A stretch of DNA of 64,000 nt from Salarchaeum sp. JOR-1 (GTDB lineage: Archaea > Halobacteriota > Halobacteria > Halobacteriales > Halobacteriaceae). The position numbers and the translations under genes are program-made. This document shows positions 47,169-55,757 of this stretch, piece by piece (position 1 is the stretch's first letter; each line of letters starts with the position of its first letter). The stretch covers positions 1,550,001 to 1,614,000 of the forward strand of contig NZ_CP042241.1 in NCBI RefSeq assembly GCF_007833275.1, given 5' to 3'. The notes beneath the pieces are model-generated. The model ran no database searches, was not told where the DNA came from, and worked only from the letters and a program-made list of their open reading frames with translations.

Positions 47169-48167
47169 CTACTCGCCCGTCAGCGCCTCGCTCGCGGGCG
47201 AGATATCGATAGTGGTGCCGCGACCCGCTTCTTCGGCGCGCTCGTACAGCAGGTAGGCAGCGGCGGCCGTCTCGATGCCGGTGCCGCCGGAGTCGAACAC
47301 CGTGATGTCGTCGTCGCTCGTCCGTCCCGCCGCTTCGCCGACGAGCACGTCCCCGAGTTCGGCGTGGATGTGGTCTTCGGTGACGACGCCCTCGTCGAGC
47401 GCGTGCAGGAACGAGCCGGCGTCCGTCGTGGCGCGGGCGCGGAGGTCGGGAACGTAAATGGAGCGCTCGATGGTCGTCGCGTCGAGCTCGCGCTTCTCCG
47501 GGTTGTACTGCCCCATCGCGGTGACGTGCGTCCCGGGTTCGAGGTGGTCGCCGTCGAACACCGGTTCCGAGGCGTTCGTCGCAGTGATGACGATGTCCGC
47601 GTCCTCGATGGCGGCGTCCGGGGACGCGACCGCCGCGACGGACGCGTCGAGCGCGGTGTTCATCTCGCCCGCGAACGACTCTCGATGGCCTTTTGTCGGG
47701 GAGTACACCCAGACGGTTTCGAGGTCGCGGACCTCCGCCGTGCAGCGCAACTGGCCTCTCGCTTGCGCGCCGCTTCCGATGACGGCCACGGAGGTGGCGT
47801 CGTGGCGCGCGAGGGCGTCCACGCCCACTGCGCCCGCCGCGCCGGTCTTGAACGGGTTCATGCTCGCGCCGTCGATGAGCGCGAGCGGTTCGCCGGAGTC
47901 CGCGTCGAACAGCGGCGTCATGAACCACGCGTCGCGCCCGCCGAACCCCGCGCTGTACATGTAGCCGCCCATCGCGCCCGTGTCCGGGAGGATCGCGGCG
48001 TACGACGTGAACATTCCGGGCGGGTCGTCGTTCACGAGCTTCGTGCGCGGTTCGGCGGGCGCGCCCTCGCCGCGCTGGCGGTAGGCGTCCCGCACGGCCT
48101 CGACGTAGTCTGCGGGTGTCGCGAGGTCGGAGACGTCGTCGCTCGCGAGGTAGCGTGCGTCAGTCAC
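47169..48167 (-). CDS. Ornithine cyclodeaminase / alanine dehydrogenase family protein
   Basis: 332 residues of the mu-crystallin family. The early substrate-binding stretch is FTSYAAILPDTGAMGGYMYS, Lys-containing MNPFKTGAAGAVG follows, and the NAD site is VAVIGSGAQARGQLRC near residue 125. The C-terminal region FDSGGTGIETAAAAYLL is typical. Activity could be ornithine to proline plus ammonia, alanine dehydrogenase or an imine reductase; sequence alone does not decide. Ornithine chemistry would connect it with the arginase at 20690, but the two genes are far apart. Confidence 0.83.
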   Translation of the reverse strand: MTDARYLASDDVSDLATPADYVEAVRDAYRQRGEGAPAEPRTKLVNDDPPGMFTSYAAILPDTGAMGGYMYSAGFGGRDAWFMTPLFDADSGEPLALIDGASMNPFKTGAAGAVGVDALARHDATSVAVIGSGAQARGQLRCTAEVRDLETVWVYSPTKGHRESFAGEMNTALDASVAAVASPDAAIEDADIVITATNASEPVFDGDHLEPGTHVTAMGQYNPEKRELDATTIERSIYVPDLRARATTDAGSFLHALDEGVVTEDHIHAELGDVLVGEAAGRTSDDDITVFDSGGTGIETAAAAYLLYERAEEAGRGTTIDISPASEALTGE

Positions 48168-48217
48168 GTCCGAGGATTCGCGGGGCGAGAGGAAAAGCGT
48201 TGAGGGAGCGTAGCGGG

Positions 48218-48460
48218 TTATTCCGCGTCGACGGGCGCGTTCATCGCGCCGGAGACGTTCTGCGCGGCGGTCGGGGTCGCGTCGGGCGTGCGGTCGACGG
48301 GGCCGTTGACGAAGAGGGCGTGGCCGACGAGTGAGACACCGACGAGTCCCGCGGCGAGGACGGCAGTCGTCGTGGAGAAACCGGTGGCGAAGAGGCCGCC
48401 GGTGATACCGAAGAATGCGAGGGGAATGATGCCGAGGATGACGTCGTAATACTCACTCAT
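48218..48460 (-). CDS. Small two-helix membrane protein
   Basis: 80 residues. MSEYYDVILGIIPLAFFGITGG forms the first helix, TTAVLAAGLVGVSLVGHALFV the second, and an acidic tail ends APVDAE. ATG 48460 is chosen over an in-frame upstream ATG because a TATA-like TTATAT lies about 30 bases before it (near 48490). No family recognised. Confidence 0.65.
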   Translation of the reverse strand: MSEYYDVILGIIPLAFFGITGGLFATGFSTTTAVLAAGLVGVSLVGHALFVNGPVDRTPDATPTAAQNVSGAMNAPVDAE

Positions 48461-48534
48461 AATACAATACATACTATGCGAGATAGTCATATAAGTGTTT
48501 CCCAAAGGTGAGGGGTTGCTGAAGGGTACCTAAC

Positions 48535-48954
48535 TCATAACTTATGGAGCGAGGTGGTCGTCGCGACCGTCCGCCACGCCAGCAAGAATATCGCCCCGAA
48601 CACCGCTGCGACGGCGAAGAACACCGGTGACGCGTCGCCCGGGAAGAACGCGGTACGCCGCAGTAGCTGCCCCAGAACGTCCGCGACCAGCCACCCGCCG
48701 ACCGTCGCGCCGCCGAGGCGGAGCCAGGAGTCGCTCACGCCGTCGGCGTACGCGCCGAACGCCCACGCCCCCACCAGCCATCCCACGAGGAACGGCACCG
48801 CCGCACCAGCGAGCTGCACCGCGAGGTCGGCCGCCTGCGACGGCCGGAACAAGAACGGACTGTGCTGGTACTCGCCCACCGTGACGAACGCGAGAATCGC
48901 GACGACGTCGCCCGCGGTGAACCGTCGAACCGCCCGCCTATCGAACTCGAACAT
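48535..48954 (-). CDS. DUF3054-like membrane protein
   Basis: 139 residues with four membrane helices: near AGDVVAILAFVTVGEYQHSP, VPFLVGWLVGAWAFGAYADG, GGATVGGWLVADVLGQLLRR and FFAVAAVFGAIFLLAWR. The GDxxAxxxFVxxGExxH-like start and layout match the DUF3054 family of haloarchaea and actinobacteria; function unknown. It begins 21 bases after the methyltransferase gene and is probably co-transcribed with it. Confidence 0.78.
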   Translation of the reverse strand: MFEFDRRAVRRFTAGDVVAILAFVTVGEYQHSPFLFRPSQAADLAVQLAGAAVPFLVGWLVGAWAFGAYADGVSDSWLRLGGATVGGWLVADVLGQLLRRTAFFPGDASPVFFAVAAVFGAIFLLAWRTVATTTSLHKL

Positions 48955-48975
48955 ACCGGGGGTTCGCTCGCCTCC

Positions 48976-49548
48976 CTATTCGCTTCTCTGCTCTCGAACG
49001 CCCGCGACCGTGTACGCGAACCCGCGCTCGACGACCTGCGGCGCGAACCCCGCGTCCGCCAGCAGCCCTCGCAGGGCGTCCGGCGTGTAGAACGTCGATT
49101 CGAACCGGATCGCGTGCTCGGCGGCTTCGAGCAGGCGCCCCCGAACTGTCGACGGGTCGAACTCCCGCACGACGAGCACGCCGCCCGGCCGGAGGACGCG
49201 CGCGGCCTCGTCCAGGGCCGCGGGAACGTCCGGGAAGTGGTGGAGCGCGTCCACGATGACCGCGGCGTCCGCGGACGCCGACTGGATCGGAAGCCCACCC
49301 ACGTCGCCCTGCACCACTGGCAGGCCGGCGTCCGCGGCGCGTTCGAGCATCCCCCGCGAAGCGTCCAGCACGGTCGCGCCCCCCTCGAGCGCGCGGGCCG
49401 CCCGTCCCGTCCCGCCGCCGAGGTCGAGCACGCGCTCCACGTCCCGCTGCGCGTTCCCGAGGCCAGCCGCGAGCGGCGCGCGCTCCGTCGCCGGCATCAC
49501 GAAATCGTAGACGGGCGCGAACGCGTCGAAGTACGGGACGTCGTGCAT
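48976..49548 (-). CDS. Class I SAM-dependent methyltransferase
   Basis: 190 residues. SAM motif I is RVLDLGGGTGRAARAL near residue 45, followed by VVQGDVGGLPIQSASADAAV and the post-motif DALHHFPDVPAALDEAARVLRPGG, a UbiE/methyltransf_11 layout. The C-terminus (YTPDALRGLLADAGF) resembles small-molecule or lipid-quinone methyltransferases. Substrate unknown. ATG 49548 (MHDVPYFDAFAPVYD) is preferred to the upstream in-frame ATG because the family begins there. Confidence 0.85.
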   Translation of the reverse strand: MHDVPYFDAFAPVYDFVMPATERAPLAAGLGNAQRDVERVLDLGGGTGRAARALEGGATVLDASRGMLERAADAGLPVVQGDVGGLPIQSASADAAVIVDALHHFPDVPAALDEAARVLRPGGVLVVREFDPSTVRGRLLEAAEHAIRFESTFYTPDALRGLLADAGFAPQVVERGFAYTVAGVREQRSE

Positions 49549-49601
49549 ACCCGAAGAGTCGCGGGCGTGCCACATAAGCCTCCGTCGACCCAGATGCCGG
49601 T

Positions 49602-50123
49602 ATGGAGTTCGACGTGCTCGGCTGGCCCGACGACGACCCGACCGTGCGCCTCGACTGGACGCGCTTCGCGTACGCGGGGAAGTTCGTGATGTCGAACACG
49701 GGGAAAGCGCTCGCGCGCGACGACGGCGACATCGTAGGCGCGGTGTCGTTCAACGCCGACCGCACCGACGACGCGGTGGGCTGGCTGCGATACGTCACCG
49801 TCCGCGAGGACTACCGCGGGGAGGGCGTCGGCCCGCGGCTCTGCGCGCACGCCACCGACCGCCTCCACGAACGCTACGACACCGTGAAAATCGCCGTCAA
49901 CAACCCGTTCGCGTATCACGCGCTCCACAAGGCCGGATTCGGGTGGACGGGCGACACCACGGGTCTCGCGGAACTCGTGCTCGCCCACCCCGCGCCCGCG
50001 GACGCCGACTACGAGACCGGCCTCGGCCGGTACCGCGAACGCGACCTGTCTGAGGCGGAAGCAGCGTTCGTCGCGGAGAAACTCGACGCCGGCGCGCCCG
50101 CAGCCCGGGAACCGCCAGCCTGA
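49602..50123 (+). CDS. GNAT-family N-acetyltransferase
   Basis: 173 residues. The acetyl-CoA site is VTVREDYRGEGVGPRLCAHA (R/Q-x-x-G-x-G motif), followed by VKIAVNNPFAYHALHKAGFG, as in GNAT enzymes. An N-terminal beta part and an acidic C-terminal tail complete the protein. Acceptor unknown. It diverges from the methyltransferase gene with a 53-base gap. Confidence 0.82.
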   Translation: MEFDVLGWPDDDPTVRLDWTRFAYAGKFVMSNTGKALARDDGDIVGAVSFNADRTDDAVGWLRYVTVREDYRGEGVGPRLCAHATDRLHERYDTVKIAVNNPFAYHALHKAGFGWTGDTTGLAELVLAHPAPADADYETGLGRYRERDLSEAEAAFVAEKLDAGAPAAREPPA

Positions 50124-50149
50124 AGCGCGCGCTCACCCCACAGCCAGAC

Positions 50150-50359
50150 ATGTCCCCGGTATTCGTCGTGCTCGGCCTGCTCGCGCTCGTCACGGGCACC
50201 GCCGCGCTCGCGAAACCCGGCCTCGTCTTCCGCCCCGAGAACGCGATGTACGACGGCGACGACGACCTCACCGACCGCGAAGCGGCCCTCGTCCAGCGCG
50301 GTGCGGGCGCGGCCACCGTCCTCCTCGGCCTCGCGCTCCTCTTCGTCGGCCTCGCGTGA
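50150..50359 (+). CDS. Small two-helix membrane protein
   Basis: 69 residues. Helix 1 is [19 protein letters not shown] and helix 2 [19 protein letters not shown], separated by an acidic loop ([11 protein letters not shown]). Function unknown. It follows the acetyltransferase by 26 bases and precedes fen by 37. Confidence 0.65.
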   Translation: MSPVFVVLGLLALVTGTAALAKPGLVFRPENAMYDGDDDLTDREAALVQRGAGAATVLLGLALLFVGLA

Positions 50360-50396
50360 CGAAGCCTTAACGTCGAACACGCCCAATTACGGGGTG

Positions 50397-51380
50397 ATGG
50401 GACTCTCGGACCTCCGGCAGCTCGCCGTCATCGAGGAGGTCGCGTTCAGCGACCTCGACGGGGACGCGGTCGCCGTGGACGCGCACAACTGGCTCTACAA
50501 GTACCTCACGACGACCGTGAAGTGGACGAGCGACTCCGTCTACACCACGAGCGAGGGCACTGAGGTCGCGAACCTCCTCGGCGTCGTGAAGGGCCTCCCG
50601 AAGTTCTTCGAGAACGACCTCACGCCCGTGTTCGTCTGGGACGGCGGCGTCACCGAACTCAAGGACGACGAAATCGCGGAGCGCCGCGAGCAACGCGAGA
50701 AGTACGAGGAACAACTCGAAGAGGCGCGCGAGGAGGGGGACGCGGTCGCGGTCGCCCGACTGGAGTCGCGGACGCAGCGCCTCACCGACACCATCCACGA
50801 GACGACGCGCGAGCTCCTCGACATCCTCGGCGTGCCGCAGGTCGAAGCGCCCGCGGAGGGCGAGGCGCAGGCCGCGTACATGGCGCGCGTGGACGACGCC
50901 ATCGACTACGCGGGGAGCGACGACTACGACACGGTGCTGTTCGGCGCGCCGTACACGCTCCGCCAGCTCACCTCGAAGGGCGACCCCGAACTCATGGACT
51001 TCCAGGCGACGCTGGACGAACACGACATCACGTGGGAGCAGCTCGTGGACATCGCCATCCTCTGCGGCACGGACTTCAACGACGGCATCAGCGGCTACGG
51101 CCCGAAAACCGCGCTGAAATCGGTGAAACAGCACGGCGACCTCTGGGGCGTCCTCGACGCCGACGACGAGTACGTCGAGCACGCAGACCGCATCCGCGCG
51201 CTCTTCCTCGACCCGGACGTGACCGACGACTACGCGCTCGACCTCGCGGTCGACCCGGACGTGAGCGCCGCGCGCGACTACGTCTGCGGAGAGTGGGGGA
51301 TACCCGCGAGCGAGGTCGAAACCGCGTTCGACCGCATCGAGGAGTCGATGGTGCAGACCGGCCTCGACCAGTGGACGTAG
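50397..51380 (+). CDS. fen: Flap endonuclease 1
   Basis: 327 residues. Structure-specific nuclease that removes 5' flaps during Okazaki-fragment maturation and repair. The N-domain begins [15 protein letters not shown] with [13 protein letters not shown] (metal Asp). The I-domain acidic cluster [15 protein letters not shown] and the later [19 protein letters not shown] (second metal site and helix-hairpin-helix) follow. The last residues QTGLDQWT form a PCNA-binding (PIP-box-like) tail. The frame is open upstream, but ATG 50397 is the family start. A T-run (51398-51402) follows the stop. Confidence 0.95.
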   Translation: MGLSDLRQLAVIEEVAFSDLDGDAVAVDAHNWLYKYLTTTVKWTSDSVYTTSEGTEVANLLGVVKGLPKFFENDLTPVFVWDGGVTELKDDEIAERREQREKYEEQLEEAREEGDAVAVARLESRTQRLTDTIHETTRELLDILGVPQVEAPAEGEAQAAYMARVDDAIDYAGSDDYDTVLFGAPYTLRQLTSKGDPELMDFQATLDEHDITWEQLVDIAILCGTDFNDGISGYGPKTALKSVKQHGDLWGVLDADDEYVEHADRIRALFLDPDVTDDYALDLAVDPDVSAARDYVCGEWGIPASEVETAFDRIEESMVQTGLDQWT

Positions 51381-51397
51381 GTTCTCCGACCGGGCGG

Positions 51398-51402
51398 TTT
51401 TT
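51398..51402 (+). terminator. T-run after fen
   Basis: Five T residues lie 17 bases after the fen stop and ahead of bolA, a candidate archaeal intrinsic terminator. Confidence 0.3.
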
Positions 51403-51427
51403 CCTCGCCGCACTCCCTCACTCGTGT

Positions 51428-51673
51428 ATGGACCTCTCCGAAATCGAGAACCTCATCGAGTCGAACATCGAGGACGCGGACGCCGAGGTGTCGCGCACGC
51501 GCGGCCCGCACGACGACGACCACCTCGGCGCGGTCGTGGTGTCGCCCGCGTTCGAGGGGCTCTCCTTGGTCGACCAGCACCAGCTCGTGTACGACGCGCT
51601 GGAGGGGAAGATGACCACGGACATCCATGCGCTCGAACTGAAGACGTACACGCCCGAGGAGTACGACGGATAG
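51428..51673 (+). CDS. BolA-family protein
   Basis: 81 residues. Short alpha/beta BolA fold: MDLSEIENLIESNIEDAD, then HLGAVVVSPAFEGLSLVDQH (the invariant His before Q is present) and HALELKTYTPEEY. Bacterial and eukaryotic BolA proteins work with monothiol glutaredoxins in Fe-S handling; the haloarchaeal role is not established. It stands alone between fen and an uncharacterised gene. Confidence 0.85.
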   Translation: MDLSEIENLIESNIEDADAEVSRTRGPHDDDHLGAVVVSPAFEGLSLVDQHQLVYDALEGKMTTDIHALELKTYTPEEYDG

Positions 51674-51711
51674 CCGACAGGTCTTTTCCACGCCGCGTGA
51701 TAGGGTATCGC

Positions 51712-52140
51712 ATGGCATCCGAAGCGTACGTGCACCGGGACGACTTCGGGGAGCAACTCGTCTCGCGCCTCCACGACCAGGTCGGCGAGACGCTGCGTTC
51801 GGTCGTCGCGTACACCACGGACGAGTACGCGCTCTGGTACCTCCGCGACGACGTGGAACACCGATACACGCCCGAGGACGTGGCGGCCGCCGTGGACGAG
51901 ATGCGTCTCGAAACTCTCCACCGCGAGTACATCAACGACGTGTTCGCGGAGCGCTGCGGCGACCTCCGGTGCAGCATCACGTACTTCACGGAGTCCGTCG
52001 AGATGAACTTCCCAATCTCGTCCGGCGAAGGCCTCGCCATCTCCGTTGACGAACACCACTTTGAGGAGCAGACCGACCTCGTGAAGAACGTCACCACGTT
52101 CCTCGACGAGGAAGCAAGCCCCGAGTTCTTCGAACCGTAG
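51712..52140 (+). CDS. Conserved haloarchaeal protein of unknown function
   Basis: 142 residues, soluble and acidic. It starts MASEAYVHRDDFGEQLVSRL, with a mixed alpha/beta pattern and a central CGDLRCSITYFTESVEMNF segment containing two Cys. I do not recognise a named function; similar small proteins are widespread in haloarchaea as I remember. It begins 38 bases after bolA and has its own likely promoter. Confidence 0.72.
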   Translation: MASEAYVHRDDFGEQLVSRLHDQVGETLRSVVAYTTDEYALWYLRDDVEHRYTPEDVAAAVDEMRLETLHREYINDVFAERCGDLRCSITYFTESVEMNFPISSGEGLAISVDEHHFEEQTDLVKNVTTFLDEEASPEFFEP

Positions 52141-52200
52141 GTCGCGGCGAGCGCGCGTCGTTCCGGTGGCTTTTACGCTGTCCGCGACGACGTCCCGCGT

Positions 52201-53607
52201 ATGGCAGACGATTACCGAGTCGAGGAGGACAGCCTCGGAGAGATGGAGGTTCCGGCGGACGCGTACTGGGGCGCGCAGACCCAGCGCGCGGTGGAGAACT
52301 TCCCGATCAGCGGGGAGACGTTCAAGCCGCGGTTCGTGCACGCGCTCGGCGTCGTGAAGAAGGCGGCGGCGCAGGCGAACCGCGACCTCGAAACCATCCC
52401 CGCGGACAAGGCGGACGCCATCGTCGAAGCCGCAGAGGAGGTCATCGCCGGCGAGCACGACGACCAGTTCCCCGTCGACGTGTTCCAGACGGGGTCGGGC
52501 ACGTCCTCGAACATGAACGCGAACGAGGTCATCGCGAACCGCGCGACCGAGATTTACGGCGGCGAAATCGGCACGCGGGAGATCCACCCGAACGACCACG
52601 TGAACTTCGGGCAGTCCTCGAACGACGTGATTCCGACGGCGATGCACGTCGCGTCCCTGTCGGCGCTCGTGGAGGACGTCCAGCCCGCGCTCGAAACGCT
52701 CGCGGCCGAGTTGGAGGCGAAGGAAGACGAGTTCGACGGCATCGTGAAGACGGGCCGCACGCACCTGCAGGACGCCACGCCGGTCCGTCTGGGCCAGGAG
52801 TTCGGCGGGTACCGCGCGCAGATAAAGAAGGGCCTGGCGCGCGTGGAGAACGTGAAGCCGCACCTGCGCGAACTCGCCCTCGGCGGCACCGCCGTGGGAA
52901 CGGGCCTGAACACGCACCCCGACTTCCCGCCGAAGGCCGCGGACTACATCAGCGAGGAGACGGGCATCCAGTTCCGCGAGGCGGACAACCACTTCGAGGC
53001 GCAGGCCGCCCACGACGCGATGAGCGAGGCGCACGGCGCGCTCAAGACCGTCGCCGGCAGCCTGAACAAGATCGCGAACGACCTCCGTCTGCTCGCGAGC
53101 GGCCCGCGAAACGGCCTCGGTGAACTCGAACAGCCGGAGAACCAGCCCGGGTCCTCGATCATGCCCGGGAAGATCAATCCGGTCGTCGCGGAGGCGGTGA
53201 ATCAGGTGCACAAGCAGGTCGTCGGGAACGACGCCGCCGTCGGCGCGGGCGCGGCGGAGGGCCAGATCGACCTGAACCTCTACAAGCCCATCCTCGCGCA
53301 GAACTTCCTCGACTCCGCGACCCTCGTCGCGAACGGGAGCGAGACGTTCGCGAACAAGTTCGTCGCGAAACTCGAAGCGAACGAGGAGCACTGCGAGACC
53401 CAGGTCGAGCAGTCGATGGCGCTCGCCACCGCGCTCAACCCCGCAATCGGCTACGACAAGGCGAGCGAGGTCGCGAAAGCCGCGCTCAAGGAGGACAAGA
53501 CGGTGCGGGAGGTCGTGCTCGAACGCGGCTACCTCACCGAAGAGGAGGCGGACGAAGTGCTCGACCCCGAGGCGATGACGCACCGCGTCATCCTCGGCGA
53601 CGACTAG
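52201..53607 (+). CDS. fumC: Fumarate hydratase, class II
   Basis: 468 residues. Iron-independent TCA-cycle fumarase, a tetramer in the cytoplasm. Family signatures are TGSGTSSNMNANEVIANRA, HVNFGQSSNDVIPTAMH, the catalytic-His region GRTHLQDATPVRLGQEFGG, and GSSIMPGKINPVVAEAVNQV with the mobile-loop Ser. The length matches bacterial FumC. A T-run (53612-53616) follows the stop. Confidence 0.95.
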   Translation: MADDYRVEEDSLGEMEVPADAYWGAQTQRAVENFPISGETFKPRFVHALGVVKKAAAQANRDLETIPADKADAIVEAAEEVIAGEHDDQFPVDVFQTGSGTSSNMNANEVIANRATEIYGGEIGTREIHPNDHVNFGQSSNDVIPTAMHVASLSALVEDVQPALETLAAELEAKEDEFDGIVKTGRTHLQDATPVRLGQEFGGYRAQIKKGLARVENVKPHLRELALGGTAVGTGLNTHPDFPPKAADYISEETGIQFREADNHFEAQAAHDAMSEAHGALKTVAGSLNKIANDLRLLASGPRNGLGELEQPENQPGSSIMPGKINPVVAEAVNQVHKQVVGNDAAVGAGAAEGQIDLNLYKPILAQNFLDSATLVANGSETFANKFVAKLEANEEHCETQVEQSMALATALNPAIGYDKASEVAKAALKEDKTVREVVLERGYLTEEEADEVLDPEAMTHRVILGDD

Positions 53608-53641
53608 AGGGTTTTTCACCGCAGGCGTTCCCTCCCCTCAC

Positions 53642-54118
53642 ATGGAACGCCTGAATCCCCGCGTCCGAATCGTCTGGGCGGTCGGCGCGCTCGTCACCGC
53701 GCTCGTCCTCGGCGGTATCGTCGCCGGCGTCGCGCTGTTCGCCGACACCAGCGCTCTCCCGTGGTTCACGCCGGTCTACGGCGTCGCCGCCTCCCTCCTC
53801 GTCGGTATCATCGGCGTGGTGTTCGCCGTCCGCAGGTACCGAGTATTCCGGTTCGAGGTTCGCGAGGACACGCTGTTCCTCCAGCGCGGCGTCGTCACGC
53901 GCGTCAGAACCGTGGTTCCGTACGTCCGCGTCCAGCACGTCGACACCCAGCGCGGCCCCCTCGAACGCCTCGTCGGCCTCTCCTCCGTCGTCGTCTACAC
54001 GGCCGGAAGCCGGGGAGCCGACGTGTCGATACCCGGACTGACGCCGGAGCGCGCCGACGAACTGCAGGCGTCGCTGCGCGAACTCGCAATCGAGAGCGAA
54101 CCCGAGGACGCCGTATGA
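53642..54118 (+). CDS. PH-domain (DUF304/bPH2) membrane protein
   Basis: 158 residues. Two membrane helices (VWAVGALVTALVLGGIVAGV and VYGVAASLLVGIIGVVF) precede one bacterial PH-like domain (FEVREDTLFLQRGVVTRVRT, PYVRVQHVDTQRGPLERLVG, VVVYTAGS). This is the YdbS layout. It overlaps the larger three-domain partner by ATGA, so the pair is one operon, as with bacterial ydbS-ydbT. Function is not known. Confidence 0.83.
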   Translation: MERLNPRVRIVWAVGALVTALVLGGIVAGVALFADTSALPWFTPVYGVAASLLVGIIGVVFAVRRYRVFRFEVREDTLFLQRGVVTRVRTVVPYVRVQHVDTQRGPLERLVGLSSVVVYTAGSRGADVSIPGLTPERADELQASLRELAIESEPEDAV

Positions 54119-55563
54119 GGCTTCACCCGTTCAGCGTCCCGTACCGCGTGGTGGACAGGGGGCTGCGGTTCGGGTGGGCGGCCGTCATCGGCGTCGCCGC
54201 GACCTCCGGCGGCGCGTTCGCGGCGTTCTGGCCGTTCATCCTCGCCGGCGTGGTCGCGCTCGCCGTCCTCGGACTGGCGTACGAGTACGCCTACTACCAG
54301 CGGTTCGCGTACGAACTCGCGGGCGACACGCTCGACATCAACTCCGGCGTGCTCAGCCGCCGCGAGCGCGAGATACCGCTGCGTCGCGTGCAGAACGTGG
54401 ACGTGACGCGGAACGTCCTCCAGCGCGCGCTCGGCATCGCCACCGTCAGCGTCGAGACCGCGGGCGGCGGGAGCACCGAGGCGAAACTGGAGTGCGTGAG
54501 CGCGGAAGAAGCGGAACGCCTCCAGTCCGAGATACGCCGCCTCAAGGCCGGTGAAACAACCGACTCCGAGGGAGTCGAATCGGAGGACGTGCTGTACGAA
54601 CTCGACGACCGCTCGCTGCTCGCGTACAGTTTCCTCTCCTTCGACCCCCGAGTCGCGTCCGGCCTCGCCGTGCTCTTCCCCTTGCTCGGCCCGGTCGTCG
54701 CGACGCTCGGGTTCACCGACGCCGCGAACGGCCTCGGCGCCGCGCTCCTCGTCTTCCTCGTCGGCGTCGCCGTCCTCCTGCTCGTCGCCGCGCTCTGGGT
54801 GGCGAGCGCGGCGATTCGGTTCGTGCGGTTCTACGGCTTCCGCCTGCGCCGCGAGGGCGACGACCTCCGGTACGAGCGCGGCCTCCTCAAGCGCTACACG
54901 GGCACGATTCCGCTCGACAAACTCCAGTCCGTCTCCCTCACCGAGAACCTCCTGATGCGTCGCGTCGGCTACGCCACGCTCGCCGTCGAGACCGCGGGGT
55001 ACGCGCCCGGCGACACGCCGTCCGGGGGTTCCGAAGCCGCCGTCCCCTTCGCGCCTCGCGGGGACGCGCTCGCGCTCGCCCGAACCCTCGAACCGTTCGA
55101 CGACGTTGCGGTCGAACGCCCGCCGCCGCGGGCGCGCCGCCGGTACGTCGGGCGGTACTCCATCCTCGCCGGCGTCGTCGCCGCGGGCGCGTTCAGCGCG
55201 AACGCCGTCTGGGGCCTGCCCTACTGGTGGCTCTCTCTCCTCCTGTTCCCGGTCGCGGTCGCGGGCGGCCACTACCGCTGGCTCCACCTCGGACACGCCG
55301 AGGGCGACGAGTACGCCGTCACCCGGAGCGGGTTCTGGTCGCGCTCCACCACCGTCGTCCCCTACTACCGCCTCCAGACCGTCATCGAATCCCAGTCAGT
55401 CTTCCAGCGCCGCTGGGGGCTCGCGTCCGTCGTCTACGACACCGCCGGAAGCCGACGGCTCGCGGGCGGCGACGCCACCGCGCACGACATCGAGGAGGAC
55501 ACCGCGAGCAGTCTCGTCGAACGAGCGATAGACAGACTCCGCGCGACGCTCGGCCGCCAGTAA
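54115..55563 (+). CDS. Membrane protein with three PH-like (DUF304) repeats
   Basis: 482 residues, YdbT-like. Three repeats, each preceded by a helix pair, share the pattern xxLxxRxGxxSRxxxxIPxxRxQxVxxxxxxxQRxxGxAxVxxxTAG: LDINSGVLSRREREIPLRRV, then LRYERGLLKRYTGTIPLDKL, then YAVTRSGFWSRSTTVVPYYR. The repeats face the same side of the membrane. The start at 54115 overlaps the YdbS-like gene. Function unknown; a cell-envelope role is suggested by analogy. Confidence 0.85.
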   Translation: MRLHPFSVPYRVVDRGLRFGWAAVIGVAATSGGAFAAFWPFILAGVVALAVLGLAYEYAYYQRFAYELAGDTLDINSGVLSRREREIPLRRVQNVDVTRNVLQRALGIATVSVETAGGGSTEAKLECVSAEEAERLQSEIRRLKAGETTDSEGVESEDVLYELDDRSLLAYSFLSFDPRVASGLAVLFPLLGPVVATLGFTDAANGLGAALLVFLVGVAVLLLVAALWVASAAIRFVRFYGFRLRREGDDLRYERGLLKRYTGTIPLDKLQSVSLTENLLMRRVGYATLAVETAGYAPGDTPSGGSEAAVPFAPRGDALALARTLEPFDDVAVERPPPRARRRYVGRYSILAGVVAAGAFSANAVWGLPYWWLSLLLFPVAVAGGHYRWLHLGHAEGDEYAVTRSGFWSRSTTVVPYYRLQTVIESQSVFQRRWGLASVVYDTAGSRRLAGGDATAHDIEEDTASSLVERAIDRLRATLGRQ

Positions 55564-55757
55564 GAGGACACGCGCGTCCTGGGGCCGACGTGGGTACGCC
55601 GACCCCGCGACGGTACCGTCACAGGTCGACGGACCGTGTGCGGGCGTGTGAACCCGCAGCGGAGTGTGCACCGCACACGACAAAAAATTACTCCCTTCGA
55701 CCCGCGGGAACTCGCGCCGAGCGCCACGACTGCGGACAAGCAGGCCTCTCGGCGGCC
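55564..55757. other. Intergenic region with small hairpins
   Basis: Between two converging genes. It holds AGGAC-N6-GTCCT (about 55565-55580) and a triloop stem GTGTGC-ACC-GCACAC (about 55664-55678). They lie at 3' ends like the three-hairpin elements but share no sequence with them. Confidence 0.35.

Noticed and set aside
53761-55563. Longer 600-residue version of the three-PH-repeat protein
   Set aside because: The first 118 residues are an Arg-rich shadow of the preceding YdbS-like gene; ATG 54115 with ATGA overlap is the sensible start.
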